Shown in pieces: positions 24,838-36,363 of a DNA stretch of 64,000 nt (position 1 is the first letter of the stretch; each line of letters opens with the position of its first letter). The notes under the pieces were generated by a model. The model had not been told where the DNA came from and did not search any database. It was given only the letters and a program-made list of their open reading frames with translations. The DNA is taken from contig NZ_JAZHSB010000001.1 of NCBI RefSeq assembly GCF_036924715.1, forward strand, positions 434,001 to 498,000, read 5' to 3'. Position numbers and translations under genes: made by a program. Origin of the DNA: Bradyrhizobium sp. AZCC 1721. Lineage in GTDB: Bacteria; Pseudomonadota; Alphaproteobacteria; Rhizobiales; Xanthobacteraceae.

Positions 24838-27564
24838 CTACTTCGGCAGCGTCGCCTTCAGCGCATACAGCGCCTCCAGCGCCTCGCGCGGCGACATCTC
24901 ATCGGGATGCAAGGCCTTCACCGCTTCCACCAGTTGCTCCGCCTCGCTCGGGGCTACGGCTTCGGCGGCGGCGCGGGAGGGGACGGCGAACAGCGGAAGG
25001 TCGTCGGCAAGGGCGCGGGCGGTCTGGCCGCGGTCCTGCGCCTCGAGCTTGGCCAGCACCGACTTGGCGCGCGCGATCACGGCCGGAGGCAGGCCCGCGA
25101 GCTTCGCCACCTGGATGCCGTAGGAGCGATCGGCCGAGCCCGGCAGCACCTCATGCAGGAATACGACATCGCCCTGCCACTCCTTCACCCGCACGGTGGC
25201 GTTGAACATCCGCGGCAGCTTGGCGGAGAGCGCGGTCAATTCGTGATAATGCGTGGCGAACAGCGCGCGGCAGCGATTGGCCTCGTGCAGATGCTCGATC
25301 GCGGCCCACGCGATCGAGAGGCCGTCGAAGGTGGCGGTGCCGCGGCCGATTTCATCCAGGATCACCAGCGAGCGCTCGCTGGCCTGGTTCAAAATCACGG
25401 CGGTCTCGACCATCTCGACCATGAAGGTCGATCGTCCCCGCGCGAGATCGTCGGCCGCGCCGACGCGTGAGAACAGGCGGTCGACGACGCCGATCCGGGC
25501 GCGCGATGCCGGCACGTAGGAGCCAATCTGCGCCATCAGCGCGATCAAGGCGTTCTGGCGCAGGAACGTCGACTTACCGGCCATGTTCGGGCCGGTGATC
25601 AACCAGATCTGACCCGACTTCTGGCCAGGCCCCGGCGAGAGGTCGCAGGCATTGGCAATGAACGGCTGGCCGTCGCGCTTCAGCGCCTGTTCGACCACCG
25701 GATGCCGGCCGCCCTCAACGGCGAAGCCGAGCGAGCCGTCGACCTCTGGCCGCACGTAATTGTCGTCTGTCGCAAGCTTCGCCAGCGCGGTCGCGACATC
25801 GAGCAGCGCGAACGCATGCGCCGCGGCGCGCAGATCGTCGCTGGCGGCCAGCGCCATGGCGCAAAGCCGCTCAAAAATTTCCAGCTCCAGATTGAGGGCG
25901 CGGTCGCCGGCATTGGCGATCTTGGCCTCGATCTCGCCGAGCTCGGACGTGGTGAAGCGAACCTGCCCCGCGAGCGTCTGGCGGTGGATGAAGGTCGCGT
26001 TCAGCGGCGGCGCCATCAGTCTGTCGCCGTGCTGCGCCGTGACCTCGACGAAATAGCCGAGGACGTTGTTGTGCCGGATCTTGAGCGCCTTGATGCCGGT
26101 ATCGTCTGCGTAGCGCGCCTGCATCGCGGCGACCACGAGGCGGGAGGCATCGCGCAGGTTTCGGCTCTCGTCGAGCGCGGGCTCATAGCCCTCGCGGATG
26201 AAGCCGCCGTCGCGCTTGACCAGCGGCAGTTGCTCGGCGAGTGCGCGTTCGAATTCGCGCGCGAGATCGCGCGAGGGGCGGCGCAGCGCCTCCATCACGG
26301 CGATGATTTCAGCCGGTGCGGCTTCGAGCTGCGCGAGGCGCGCCAGCGCCTGGTCTGCCGCGAGAATGCCGTCGCGCAAAGCGGCGAGGTCGCGCGGGCC
26401 GCCGCGACCGACCGACAGCCGCGCCAATGCACGCGACATGTCGGGTGCAGCGCGCAGCGTGGTCCTGATATCGTCACATGCGGCGCCATCGGTAACAAAT
26501 GTCGCGATCGCATCCAGCCGCCGTGCAATCGCGGCGCTGTCGGTGAGAGGCGCGGCGAGCCGTTGCGCCAGTAGCCGGGAGCCTGCGGCGGTAACCGTGC
26601 AGTCAATCGCATCCAGCAGCGATCCGCGCCGCTCGCCAGCGAGCGTCCGGGTCAGTTCGAGATTGGCGCGGGTGGCGGGATCGATCGCCATCGTCGTGCC
26701 CGCAGCCTCTCGCGATGGTGGCGACAGCGGCGGACGCTTGCCGACCTGGGTGCGGTCGATATAGGTGACGGCGGCGGCCGCAGCGGTCGCCTCCAACTGC
26801 GTCATCGCGGAAAGACCATCCATGGTCGCGACTGCGAAATAGTCACAGAGGCGCCGCTCGGCGGTGGCGCCGTCGAAGACGTCGCGGGTCAAGGGCGTCA
26901 CTGACGGCAGTTCGCGCAGCAGCGGCCCTAAATCAGGATCGCCATAGAGCGCGTCGGTGACGATGGCCTCGTTCGGATTGATCCGCGCCAGCGTCGCCGC
27001 CAGTTCCGCGGTCGAACATTCCGTGACCATGAACTCGGAGGTCGAGATATCGATCCAGGCGAGGCCAATGCGGTCGCCTCCGGAGGAGGCGCGGGCGCGC
27101 GCGATTGCCAGCAGATAATTGTTGGTGCGGGCATCGAGCAGGGTGTCTTCGGTCAGCGTGCCCGGCGTCACCAGCCGCACCACGCCGCGCGCCACCACGC
27201 TCTTGTTGCCGCGGGCGCGCGCGGCGGCCGGATTCTCGGTCTGCTCGCATACGGCAACGCGATGGCCGGCATTGATCAGGCGATGCAGATAATCCTCGGA
27301 GCGTTCCACCGGCACACCGCACATCGGGATATCCGCGCCCTGATGTTTGCCGCGCTTGGTCAGCACAATGCCGAGCGCCTTCGAGGCGATCTCGGCGTCC
27401 TCGAAGAACAGCTCGTAGAAATCGCCCATCCGGTAGAACAGCAAGAGCCCGGGATGGGCGGCCTTGATCTCAAGGTACTGTTCCATCATCGGCGTGACGC
27501 GCGCGGGCGCCTCTGATGCCGGTGCTTGCTCCGGGGACAGGGGGATGGATTGCTGGATCGTCAT
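24838..27564 (-). CDS. mutS: DNA mismatch repair protein MutS
   Basis: A 908-residue MutS that recognises mismatches and starts repair. The mismatch-contacting Phe-X-Glu is F49-Y-E51 in [12 protein letters not shown]. The connector, lever and clamp regions follow. The ATPase has Walker [10 protein letters not shown] near residue 645, Walker [17 protein letters not shown] and the STFMVEM motif. The C-terminal dimerisation tail is present ([10 protein letters not shown]). The ATG at 27564 is preferred to the TTG at 27576. The gene is alone on its strand and diverges from pcaF. Confidence 0.95.
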   Translation of the reverse strand: MTIQQSIPLSPEQAPASEAPARVTPMMEQYLEIKAAHPGLLLFYRMGDFYELFFEDAEIASKALGIVLTKRGKHQGADIPMCGVPVERSEDYLHRLINAGHRVAVCEQTENPAAARARGNKSVVARGVVRLVTPGTLTEDTLLDARTNNYLLAIARARASSGGDRIGLAWIDISTSEFMVTECSTAELAATLARINPNEAIVTDALYGDPDLGPLLRELPSVTPLTRDVFDGATAERRLCDYFAVATMDGLSAMTQLEATAAAAAVTYIDRTQVGKRPPLSPPSREAAGTTMAIDPATRANLELTRTLAGERRGSLLDAIDCTVTAAGSRLLAQRLAAPLTDSAAIARRLDAIATFVTDGAACDDIRTTLRAAPDMSRALARLSVGRGGPRDLAALRDGILAADQALARLAQLEAAPAEIIAVMEALRRPSRDLAREFERALAEQLPLVKRDGGFIREGYEPALDESRNLRDASRLVVAAMQARYADDTGIKALKIRHNNVLGYFVEVTAQHGDRLMAPPLNATFIHRQTLAGQVRFTTSELGEIEAKIANAGDRALNLELEIFERLCAMALAASDDLRAAAHAFALLDVATALAKLATDDNYVRPEVDGSLGFAVEGGRHPVVEQALKRDGQPFIANACDLSPGPGQKSGQIWLITGPNMAGKSTFLRQNALIALMAQIGSYVPASRARIGVVDRLFSRVGAADDLARGRSTFMVEMVETAVILNQASERSLVILDEIGRGTATFDGLSIAWAAIEHLHEANRCRALFATHYHELTALSAKLPRMFNATVRVKEWQGDVVFLHEVLPGSADRSYGIQVAKLAGLPPAVIARAKSVLAKLEAQDRGQTARALADDLPLFAVPSRAAAEAVAPSEAEQLVEAVKALHPDEMSPREALEALYALKATLPK

Positions 27565-27796
27565 TGCGGGCGGCAAACTACAGAATTTCGCCGCCCGGTC
27601 CTATTCCCTTACCTGCGTTGTCAGAGTTTTCCACGCCCGGGACCGCCAGACCGATTATACGCCCGGAGCATGACGGCCCCTCCGCGAAAGCGCCGCGGGG
27701 CAGCCATGCCTCAATTGACCTGCCGCGGGTGCGCTCCTAAAACTCGCCATCAAATCTGGGTCAACGCCTAAAGCACGGCATTCAGGGAGAGATTCT

Positions 27797-29005
<1,209 letters not shown>

Positions 29006-29013
29006 GACAATGG

Positions 29014-29045
29014 TTTGGGAGGGTGAAAAATCGCCCTTTCCCAAA
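29014..29045 (+). terminator. Hairpin between pcaF and pcaH
   Basis: TTTGGGA...GGG pairs with CCC...TCCCAAA around an A-rich loop directly after the pcaF stop. No T-run follows. An AT-rich segment, TTATGTCATATAATG (29050-29064), lies between this hairpin and pcaH. It contains a TATAAT and a TTAT/ATAA inverted half-site pair, so it could be the pcaHG promoter or regulator site. Confidence 0.45.
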
Positions 29046-29139
29046 TTAGTTATGTCATATAATGATCCGGCGGCGCGGCTCAGCGACAAAATCGCAAAGC
29101 ATTTTGCGCGGCGACTGCGATGCGAGGGAGGAATTCGTC

Positions 29140-29841
29140 ATGACATTGGTCTATCCAGTGCAAAGTCTCGCGGCGCATCCGCCGCGGCTGTCTCCCGCCT
29201 ACAAAAGCACGGTCAAGCGTTCGCCCTCCAAGCCGCTGATTCCGATGCGTCATACGCTGTCGGAATTGACCGGGCCGGTCTATGGCCACGAGACCGTGCG
29301 CGCGAACGATCATGACCTCACCGTTCACGGCAAGGGCGAACCGATCGGCGAGCGCATCATCGTGCACGGCCATGTGCTCGATGAAGACGGCCGCGGCGTG
29401 CCGAACACGCTGGTCGAACTCTGGCAGGCCAATTCCTGCGGCCGCTATGTCCACGTCGTCGACCAGCATCCCGCGCCGCTCGATCCGAATTTCACCGGCG
29501 CCGGCCGCGCGCAAACGGACGCGCAAGGCTACTATCGCTTCGTCACCATCAAGCCCGGCGCCTATCCCTGGGGCAATCACCACAACGCCTGGCGGCCAGC
29601 CCATATCCACTTCTCGGTGTTCGGCCACTCCTTCGTCTCGCGCCTGGTGACGCAGATGTATTTCCCCGGCGATCCGCTATTCCCGTTCGATCCGATCTTC
29701 AACTCGGTCACCGACGAGAAGGCGCGCAACCGGATGATCTCGTCATTCGATCTGGAGAACACCAAGCCGGATTGGGCGCTGTGCTACCGCTTCAACATTG
29801 TGCTGCGCGGGCGCAACGCCACGCCGATGGAGAACAGTTAA
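29140..29841 (+). CDS. pcaH: Protocatechuate 3,4-dioxygenase beta subunit PcaH
   Basis: A 233-residue catalytic subunit of the intradiol dioxygenase that opens protocatechuate to beta-carboxymuconate. The non-haem Fe(III) ligands are Y103 (GRYVH), Y142 (GAYPWG), H155 and H157 (PAHIHFSVFG), all intact. The subunit-typical RPLIPMRHTL-like segment appears as KPLIPMRHTLSELTGP. The ATG at 29140 follows GGAGGAATTCGTC, a strong ribosome site, so the upstream in-frame ATG at 29062 is not used. The next gene, pcaG, starts at the adjacent base. Confidence 0.94.
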   Translation: MTLVYPVQSLAAHPPRLSPAYKSTVKRSPSKPLIPMRHTLSELTGPVYGHETVRANDHDLTVHGKGEPIGERIIVHGHVLDEDGRGVPNTLVELWQANSCGRYVHVVDQHPAPLDPNFTGAGRAQTDAQGYYRFVTIKPGAYPWGNHHNAWRPAHIHFSVFGHSFVSRLVTQMYFPGDPLFPFDPIFNSVTDEKARNRMISSFDLENTKPDWALCYRFNIVLRGRNATPMENS

Positions 29842-30447
29842 GTGCCTCAGACCAAACCGGACGGCATTACCCCGTCGCAGACCGTCGGTCCGTATTTCGC
29901 CTATGGCCTGACGCCGAATGGCAAATACGACTGGAACGATGCGTTCAACAACAATCTGGTGACGCCGGACACCTCGGGCGAGCGCATTCGCGTCGAGGGC
30001 ACGGTGTTCGACGGCGACGGCGTGCCGGTGCCGGACTGCATGCTGGAGATCTGGCAGGCGGACGCGCAGGGCCGGTTCTCCGATCCGCAGGACAAGCGGG
30101 CATTGCCGAATACGTCATTCAAGGGATTCGGCCGCATCGGCACCGATGCCAAAGGCGGCTATGCGTTCGACACGATCAAGCCGGGCGTGGTGCCCGATCC
30201 CGACGGCAAGCCGCAGGCGCCACATATCGTGCTTGCGGTGTTCGCACGTGGCATGCTCCTGCATAATTACTCGCGAATTTATTTCGACGGCGAGGCGGCC
30301 AATGCCGCCGATCCGGTGCTGGCGCTGGTCCCGGCCGAGCGCCGCTCCACGCTGATCGCGACGCGCCAACCGGGCAGCGGCAATGCGATCTATCGTTTCG
30401 ACATCCATCTGCAGGGCGATAACGAGACGGTGTTCTTCGACGTGTAG
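29842..30447 (+). CDS. pcaG: Protocatechuate 3,4-dioxygenase alpha subunit PcaG
   Basis: A 201-residue structural partner of PcaH. It shares the intradiol fold (TPSQTVGPYFAYGL near the start; CMLEIWQADAQGRF; LAVFARGMLLHNYSRIYF) but lacks the full set of iron ligands, as expected for the alpha subunit. It starts with GTG immediately after the pcaH TAA, so the two are co-translated in one operon. pcaB, pcaC and pcaD are not nearby. Confidence 0.92.
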   Translation: MPQTKPDGITPSQTVGPYFAYGLTPNGKYDWNDAFNNNLVTPDTSGERIRVEGTVFDGDGVPVPDCMLEIWQADAQGRFSDPQDKRALPNTSFKGFGRIGTDAKGGYAFDTIKPGVVPDPDGKPQAPHIVLAVFARGMLLHNYSRIYFDGEAANAADPVLALVPAERRSTLIATRQPGSGNAIYRFDIHLQGDNETVFFDV

Positions 30448-30492
30448 CCGCGACTGCATCGCAGGAGCGGCGCGACAGGCAAGACTTCGCAC

Positions 30493-31431
30493 ATGATGAC
30501 GCTTCGCCAGGTCGAGGTGATCCGCGCCGTGATGGTGACCGGCACGATCGGCGGAGCTGCGAGACTTCTGAACGTATCCGCGCCGGGCATCAGCCGGCTG
30601 GTGAAATATACCGAGAAGTCGCTGGGCGTCCGCTTCTTCCAGCGTCAGAACGGGCGCTATTTCCCGACAGCGGAAGCCCGCAACATCTTCGAGCAGATCA
30701 ACGGCGTCTACGAGAAGATGGACGATCTCTCCGAGATCATCTCCAAGATCGGACGCGGCGATCTGTCCGAACTGCGCATCGGCTCGGTGCCGAGCATCTC
30801 GCAGGTGATGGTGCCGCGCGCGATCGAGCGGGTGCGGCGCCGCTATCCCGAATTGCGGATCGACATCAACATCCTCAAAATCGAGGAAGCCGTCGACTAC
30901 CTGTTGCTCGGCCGCGGCGATTGCGTCGCCATGAGCTACCGGCTCGAGCATCCCGGGCTGGATTTCCTGCCGCTGGCGTCGGGAGAATTGTTCTGCATCG
31001 TGCCGGCGGGGCATGAGCTTGCCGGGTGCAAGCAGGTCTCGGCCAAAGAGATCATCCGCTATCCGCTGATCGGCATCGATCCCAACGATCCCTATGGACG
31101 GATCATGGCGGAGATATTTGCGCGCAACAAACTCGACTACGACATCACCATCCGCGCCCGCTTCGGCACCACGGTGTGCGCGCTGGTGAAAGCCGGCCTC
31201 GGCATCGCCGTGATCGACCAGTTTACCGTCGCGCATGGCGGCTATCCCGGCGTCGAACTATTGAAGATCGTCGAGCCGACCAGGTTCGACACCTACATCG
31301 CGGTAAAGCGTGGCGCTCCGCTGTCGCTGCACATCGAGCATTTTATCGACTGCCTGCGCTCGGAAATGCGGGCGGTGGGGCCGGGCAAGGCGGCGCTGCG
31401 AAAGCCCGATCCCAAGCCGCGCAAGAAATAA
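30493..31431 (+). CDS. LysR-family transcriptional regulator
   Basis: A 312-residue LysR regulator. Residues 1-60 are the winged helix-turn-helix (LRQVEVIRAVMVTGTIGGAA, then LLNVSAPGISRLVKYTEKSLGVRFFQR). Residues 90-295 form the periplasmic-binding-like effector domain. It lies 45 bases after pcaG and 129 bases before the dehydrogenase/transporter/quiC operon, all in the same direction. It is therefore the likely activator of the pca and qui-type genes, with a pathway intermediate (quinate, shikimate, dehydroshikimate or protocatechuate) as inducer. It does not obviously match PcaQ. The effector is inferred from context only. Confidence 0.82.
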   Translation: MMTLRQVEVIRAVMVTGTIGGAARLLNVSAPGISRLVKYTEKSLGVRFFQRQNGRYFPTAEARNIFEQINGVYEKMDDLSEIISKIGRGDLSELRIGSVPSISQVMVPRAIERVRRRYPELRIDINILKIEEAVDYLLLGRGDCVAMSYRLEHPGLDFLPLASGELFCIVPAGHELAGCKQVSAKEIIRYPLIGIDPNDPYGRIMAEIFARNKLDYDITIRARFGTTVCALVKAGLGIAVIDQFTVAHGGYPGVELLKIVEPTRFDTYIAVKRGAPLSLHIEHFIDCLRSEMRAVGPGKAALRKPDPKPRKK

Positions 31432-31560
31432 CATGATGTTATCTATCCGGCATAAATGGGTAATTGTGTTAGGTAGGCAAAGCGCTATCGTTCGGCCGGA
31501 TCGGGACGTTCCCGAGCCGTCCGCTGGCCCTTACCCGCATTTGCGCCCGACGACGAGATC

Positions 31561-32451
31561 ATGAGCCCTGCCGCCCGCCCGATTGCTCCGGCCGATCGCC
31601 GTTTCCTCACCGGCCTGATCGGCGCGCCGATTGCGCATTCAGCATCGCCGGCGATGCATGAGCGGGCCGCCGAAGCGCTCGGCGCTCATTGCCACTACCA
31701 GCTTATCGAAGTTGCCGGTGCAGGCCGCGAAGAATTGCGGTTGCTGCTCGACGGCGTGCGGCGCCTCGGCTTTGCGGGCGTCAACGTCACCTTCCCGTAC
31801 AAGGAAGCGGTGGTTTCCCTGCTCGACGAATTGTCGCCCGGTGCGCGCGCGATCGGCGCCGTCAACACCGTCGTGGTCCGGGATCACCGGCTGATCGGGC
31901 ACAACACCGACACAACGGGATTTGCCCGGGCGATCACCGAACTCGTCCGCGATCCCGCGCAGAGCATTGTCGCGGTGATCGGCGCGGGCGGTGTCGGCAA
32001 GGCGATCGCGTTTGCGCTTGCCGGCATTGGCGTGGCGGAAATCAGGATCTTCGACACTTATGCAGCCAAGGCAACGCAACTTGCCGGCCTGATCGAGAGC
32101 CGTGGCAGCACAAAGGTTGCCGATAGCGTCGAGGAAGCCATGCGCGGCGTCAGCGGCGTGGTCAATGGCTCGCCGGTCGGCATGCTGCCGAACCGTCGCA
32201 CGCCTGTGCCGGATGCGCTGCTGCACAGGGATATTTGGGTGGCGGACGCGGTCTACACGCCGCTCTGGACGCCGCTGTTGAATGCCGCCAAAGCGAAGGG
32301 CGCCGAGGTCATGACCGGACGCGAGCTCGCGATCTACCAGGCGGCGGACGCCTTCGAACTGTTCACGGGACTGAAGCCATCGGCCGTCGAGATGGGAAAT
32401 GCATTCGACGCCGTGATGGCCAAACGCTACGCTAAAGTGAATGCAGCGTAA
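31561..32451 (+). CDS. Shikimate/quinate dehydrogenase (AroE/QuiB-like)
   Basis: A 296-residue NAD(P)-dependent dehydrogenase of the shikimate dehydrogenase family. Substrate-binding signatures are S-x-S in IAHSASPAMHE, the catalytic lysine in NVTFPYKE and the aspartate in GHNTDTTGF. The nucleotide site is VIGAGGVGKAIAFAL. Biosynthetic AroE makes shikimate from 3-dehydroshikimate. The operon position, with an importer and a 3-dehydroshikimate dehydratase, argues that this copy runs in the oxidative direction on imported shikimate or quinate. The acidic end of the Rossmann strand (RIFDTY, without the Arg pair of NADP enzymes) hints at NAD use. Confidence 0.85.
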   Translation: MSPAARPIAPADRRFLTGLIGAPIAHSASPAMHERAAEALGAHCHYQLIEVAGAGREELRLLLDGVRRLGFAGVNVTFPYKEAVVSLLDELSPGARAIGAVNTVVVRDHRLIGHNTDTTGFARAITELVRDPAQSIVAVIGAGGVGKAIAFALAGIGVAEIRIFDTYAAKATQLAGLIESRGSTKVADSVEEAMRGVSGVVNGSPVGMLPNRRTPVPDALLHRDIWVADAVYTPLWTPLLNAAKAKGAEVMTGRELAIYQAADAFELFTGLKPSAVEMGNAFDAVMAKRYAKVNAA

Positions 32452-32503
32452 CAGCACGGCCGCTTACAAGGCCGTCTTTTTGAAACAACAAGAGGGGATG
32501 GAA

Positions 32504-33640
32504 ATGAGATCTGGAATCTTTGCCGGGCTATTGCTCGCTACCGTATCGGCCGCAACCGCATTTGCGCAGGGAGCACCGATCAAGCTCGCCGATGTCGCCG
32601 AACTGTCGGGCGGCGGCGCCACCGTTGGCAACAACTGGAAAAACGGCATCGATCTCGCGATCGAGGAGATCAACGCCAAGGGCGGCGTGCTCGGCCGCAA
32701 GCTCGAAGTCACGCATGCGGATTCGCAATCGAATCCCGGCGTTGCCCGCGCGCAGGTGCAGAAGGCGCTCGACAATGAGCCCTACGTCCTGCTCGGGCCC
32801 GGCTACTCGGGCTCGGTCAAGGTTACCTCGCCGCTCGCCGCGGAAGCCGGCATCACCCAGATCATGGGTGGCGAGGCGGCTGAACTGACACAGGGCGGCA
32901 ACAAGTTTCTGTTCCGCACCTCGTTCGGCCAGCAATCCTCGATGCCAAAAGTCGCGAAGTACATCAACGATGAGCTGAAGGCCAAATCGGTCGCGATCGT
33001 CTGGGTCAACAACGACTTCGGCAAAGGCGGACGCGACGTCATCACTAAGGAATTCGCCAAATACAACATCAAGGTCGCGGCAGACCTTTCCACCGAAGCG
33101 GGACAGGCCGATTTCGCCGCCGACGTCAGCAAGATCAAGGCCGCGGCGCCCGATGCGGTCTTCGTCTACCTCAACGAGGAAGAAAGCGCGCGCATCCTGA
33201 AAGAGCTGAAGCGCCAGGCAGTCGCTGCGCCGCTGGTGGGCGAGACTACCCTGGTTGGTCAAAAGGTCGTCGAACTGGCTGGAGACGCGGCCAACGGCGC
33301 GCGCGGCCACGTCGGGCTTACCACCGACGCACCCGTCGATCTGGTCAAGGCCTTCCGGGAAAAGTTCGTCAAGAAGTACAACTACGTGCCCGATCACAAC
33401 GGACTCAAGGGCTATCTCGCGATCTACATGGTCAAGGCGACCACCGAGAAGATGGGCAAGGTCGACGCCAAAAAATTCGCCGATACGCTTCACGGCCTCA
33501 CCATCAAGGCCGCGAGCGAGCCCGGCATCCTGATGGATGTGACTTTCGATGAGAAAGGCGACATCGATCGCCAGGGATTCCTGGTCGAGATCGTCGAGGG
33601 CAAGCAGGTCGTCAAGCAGGTGCTGCCGAAGCTGAATTGA
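32504..33640 (+). CDS. Liv-type ABC importer periplasmic binding protein (quinate/shikimate or aromatic acid predicted)
   Basis: A 378-residue type I periplasmic binding protein with a Sec signal (MRSGIFAGLLLATVSAATA, cleavage near FAQG). The mature part starts PIKLADVAELSGGGATVGNN. The ATG at 32504 is chosen because AGAGGGG lies six bases upstream. It is the first transporter gene of the operon and is followed by a hairpin and then permeases. Relatives in Rhodopseudomonas bind aromatic acids. The enclosing pathway genes make quinate, shikimate or protocatechuate the most likely ligand here. Ligand assignment is inference. Confidence 0.85.
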   Translation: MRSGIFAGLLLATVSAATAFAQGAPIKLADVAELSGGGATVGNNWKNGIDLAIEEINAKGGVLGRKLEVTHADSQSNPGVARAQVQKALDNEPYVLLGPGYSGSVKVTSPLAAEAGITQIMGGEAAELTQGGNKFLFRTSFGQQSSMPKVAKYINDELKAKSVAIVWVNNDFGKGGRDVITKEFAKYNIKVAADLSTEAGQADFAADVSKIKAAAPDAVFVYLNEEESARILKELKRQAVAAPLVGETTLVGQKVVELAGDAANGARGHVGLTTDAPVDLVKAFREKFVKKYNYVPDHNGLKGYLAIYMVKATTEKMGKVDAKKFADTLHGLTIKAASEPGILMDVTFDEKGDIDRQGFLVEIVEGKQVVKQVLPKLN

Positions 33641-33650
33641 GTTACGGCGA

Positions 33651-33678
33651 CGGTGGCGCGCGGAGGGGCGCGTCACCG
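33651..33678 (+). terminator. Intra-operon hairpin after the binding-protein gene
   Basis: CGGTGGCGCG and CGCGTCACCG form a 10-bp stem with one mismatch around an eight-base loop. Such hairpins after binding-protein genes often stabilise the upstream message and lower expression of the permease genes, which fits the expected stoichiometry. No T-run follows. Confidence 0.5.
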
Positions 33679-33740
33679 CCGCGATCAGAAATTTCGAAAC
33701 AGCATTGATATCGTCCGCGTCTGACGGGTGAGGGAGAAGC

Positions 33741-34616
33741 ATGTCCAATCTGCTCGATCTGCTCGTGGCAGGCCTAGCGACCGGGGCGATCTATGCCCTT
33801 GTCGCCGTCGGTTTCACGCTGCTGTGGCAGACGTCGCAAACCATCAATTTCGCGCAAGGCGAATTCGTGATGCTGCCGGCGTTCCTGATGCTGGCGGTAA
33901 TGCATGCGGGCGCGCCGTTCTGGCTCGCCATCATCCTTGGCATCCTGCTGTCGCTGCTGCTGTTGGGGCTCGGCTTTAAGCTGCTGCTGGTCGACCCGAT
34001 GCTGCGGCACGGCGTGCTGCCACTCGCGATCGCAACCATGGCGCTCGCGATCGGCATGAAAGAGGCGGTGAAGCAGTTCTTCAGCGCGGAAGCCTCGCCG
34101 TTCCCCTCTATCGTGCCGGTCGGTGATGTCTGGATCCTCGGCCGCGTGGTCTCGTTGCAGAGCCTCGGCGTGCTCGCACTTGCGATCGCCGTGGTGATCG
34201 GCCTGACTGCGCTTTTGAACCGCACGTCGATCGGTCACCAGATGCAAGCGACCGCACAGAATCCGACGGTTGCCCGCATCATCGGCGTGCCGGTCGAACG
34301 CATGATCCTGCTGACGTTCCTGATCAACGCGTTTCTGGTGGCCTTGGCGTCGCTGCTGATTACCCCGATTTATCTGGCGAAATTCTCCTCCGGCGAAGTG
34401 CTGGGGCAGGCGGCGTTCATCGCGGCGATCGTCGGCGGCTTCAACCAGGTGCGCGGCGCCATTGCCGGTGGGCTGTTGATCGGCGTCGTCGACAATCTGG
34501 CGGCGGCCTATGTATCGACGCAGTACCGTGCCGCGGTGCCGTTGATCCTGCTGATCGTCATCATCCTGTTTCGTCCGCAGGGGCTGCTCGGCCGGCCCGA
34601 GGAGCGCACGGTATGA
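33741..34616 (+). CDS. Liv-type ABC importer permease (LivH family)
   Basis: A 291-residue inner-membrane permease of the LivH type with about eight spans. The conserved opening GLATGAIYALVAVGFTLLWQ and the Q-T-I-N-F-A-Q-G-E-F segment are present. The EAA-like loop is GHQMQATAQNPTVARIIGV. GGGAGAAGC precedes the ATG at 33741. Its end overlaps the LivM-type gene by four bases. It forms the translocation pore with that partner. Confidence 0.88.
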   Translation: MSNLLDLLVAGLATGAIYALVAVGFTLLWQTSQTINFAQGEFVMLPAFLMLAVMHAGAPFWLAIILGILLSLLLLGLGFKLLLVDPMLRHGVLPLAIATMALAIGMKEAVKQFFSAEASPFPSIVPVGDVWILGRVVSLQSLGVLALAIAVVIGLTALLNRTSIGHQMQATAQNPTVARIIGVPVERMILLTFLINAFLVALASLLITPIYLAKFSSGEVLGQAAFIAAIVGGFNQVRGAIAGGLLIGVVDNLAAAYVSTQYRAAVPLILLIVIILFRPQGLLGRPEERTV

Positions 34617-35611
34617 CCGCAATCGGAAAATACTGGCGTATTGCCCTCGGCGTTGCCGTCATCGCGGCGCTGATCATCGTGCCGATGAATTTCAACCGCT
34701 ATGGCCTGTATATCCTCAGCCAATGGACGGTGATGACGATTGCCGCAATGGGGCTCAATCTGACGCTGGGATATGCCGGCCAGGTTTCGCTGGCGCAGGG
34801 CGCCTTCGTCGGCATCGGCGCCTACGCGGCAGCGATCATGACCACGCAGGGCATGCCGCTGATTGCGGCGCTCGGCGTTGCGATCGTGCTGTGTTTTGCG
34901 ATCGGATGGATCCTGGGCTATCCGGCGCTGCGCGTGCAGCACCATTACCTTGCCTTCGTGACGCTGGCGTTCTCGACGCTGGCCTTCCTGGTGTTCCGCA
35001 ACGAGGACTGGCTCACCAAGGGCATCTACGGCATCTCCAATATTCCGCGGCCGAATGTCCTTGGCTTCGCGACCAACCGGCCGCTGCCGTTCTATTATTT
35101 CTGCCTCGGCTCGCTCGGCATCGTCTCGCTGGCGATGTGGTGGCTGATCCGCTCGCCCTGGGGCCGCGCGTTCGTGGCGCTGCGCGAAAATCCGGTGCGG
35201 GCGCTATCGCTCGGCATCGACACGCGCCGCTATACGCTGATGGCGTTCGCAATCGGGTCGGCGCTTGGCGGCGTCGCCGGCACGCTTTATGCGCCGCTGA
35301 CGCAATATATCGATCCGGTTCCGTTCAACCTCTCGCTCTCGCTCGATCTATTGATGATGGTGATCGTCGGCGGCTCCGGATTCTTCTTCGGGCCGTTCCT
35401 CGGCGCAATGATTGCGGTGCTGCTGCCGGAATGGCTGCGCTTCACGCAAGGCTACTATTTGATGCTCTATGCGGTCGCCGTGATGCTGCTTCTGATCTAC
35501 TCGCCGACCGGCATTCTCGGCATCCTCGACCGCTATCTGACCGAGCGTCGCACCAAGGCGGCGTCCGCCTTGCGGGCAGTGGCTAAATCCCGGCTGGAGA
35601 CGGCACCATGA
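34613..35611 (+). CDS. Liv-type ABC importer permease (LivM family)
   Basis: A 332-residue second permease subunit with about nine spans. Family markers are GLNLTLGYAGQVSLAQGAFVG (split over 34750-34815) and the cytoplasmic loop SPWGRAFVALRENPVRALSLG. The gene overlaps both neighbours by four bases (ATGA), so livH-livM-livG are translationally coupled. The C-terminal tail ends TERRTKAASALRAVAKSRLE. Confidence 0.88.
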   Translation: MTAIGKYWRIALGVAVIAALIIVPMNFNRYGLYILSQWTVMTIAAMGLNLTLGYAGQVSLAQGAFVGIGAYAAAIMTTQGMPLIAALGVAIVLCFAIGWILGYPALRVQHHYLAFVTLAFSTLAFLVFRNEDWLTKGIYGISNIPRPNVLGFATNRPLPFYYFCLGSLGIVSLAMWWLIRSPWGRAFVALRENPVRALSLGIDTRRYTLMAFAIGSALGGVAGTLYAPLTQYIDPVPFNLSLSLDLLMMVIVGGSGFFFGPFLGAMIAVLLPEWLRFTQGYYLMLYAVAVMLLLIYSPTGILGILDRYLTERRTKAASALRAVAKSRLETAP

Positions 35612-36351
35612 CCGCAGTCCTCGAAGTCAGCAACATCAAGAAGAGTTTTGGGGGCATCAAGGCGGTCGACGGCGTCAGCTTCGACGTGCAGGAGGGCGAG
35701 ATCCTCGGGCTGATCGGCCCGAACGGCTGCGGCAAGTCCACGCTGTTCAACTGCATCCTCGGGCAACTCACGCCGACCGATGGCGAGGTAAAGGTCGACG
35801 GCAAAACCGTCACGGGATTGCGGCCGTCCGAGCTGAATCGTCTGGGCGTCAGCCGCACCTTCCAGCTTCTGCAGGTATTCCCGAAACTCTCGGTGCGCGA
35901 AAACCTGATCCTTGCCGGCCAGGAGCATCAGGGCAACATGGTGTCGCGGCTGTTCGGCCCCTCCGATGCCGGGCTGAGCGCGGCGGCCGACCAGATCATC
36001 GGCTTCTTCAAGCTCGACCATCTCGCCACCGAAGCCGCAGGCGGGCTGTCGTACGGCCAGCAAAAGCTGCTCGACGCCGCGATGGCGTTCATGGGTGGCC
36101 CGCGGCTGGTGCTGCTCGATGAACCGGCCGGCGGCGTCAACCTCACCATGCTCGGGGATCTCAAGGAACGGCTGGCGGCGATCAACCGCGAGAAGCGCGC
36201 CACCTTCGTCGTGATCGAGCACAACATGGAATTCGTGATGTCGCTATGCACGCGCGTGATGGTGATGGCGGAAGGCAGACTGCTGGCGATGGGCACGCCT
36301 GGCGAAGTCCGCGCCAATCCCGCCGTCATCGAAGCCTATCTCGGCCACTAA
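35608..36351 (+). CDS. Liv-type ABC importer ATPase (LivG family)
   Basis: A 247-residue ATPase. Walker A is GPNGCGKSTLFN, the signature is LSYGQQKLLDAAMAF and Walker B is LVLLDEPAGGVN, followed by the H-loop VIEHNMEFVM. The GGVN after Walker B is typical of LivG. It couples ATP hydrolysis to uptake together with the LivF-type subunit encoded 12 bases downstream. Confidence 0.9.
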   Translation: MTAVLEVSNIKKSFGGIKAVDGVSFDVQEGEILGLIGPNGCGKSTLFNCILGQLTPTDGEVKVDGKTVTGLRPSELNRLGVSRTFQLLQVFPKLSVRENLILAGQEHQGNMVSRLFGPSDAGLSAAADQIIGFFKLDHLATEAAGGLSYGQQKLLDAAMAFMGGPRLVLLDEPAGGVNLTMLGDLKERLAAINREKRATFVVIEHNMEFVMSLCTRVMVMAEGRLLAMGTPGEVRANPAVIEAYLGH

Positions 36352-36363
36352 AGGGATCGATCC

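Noticed and set aside
31434..31560. Clear LysR-type operator upstream of the dehydrogenase gene
   Set aside because: The region is AT-rich with TTAT and ATAA half-sites, but no convincing T-N11-A palindrome can be fixed by eye.
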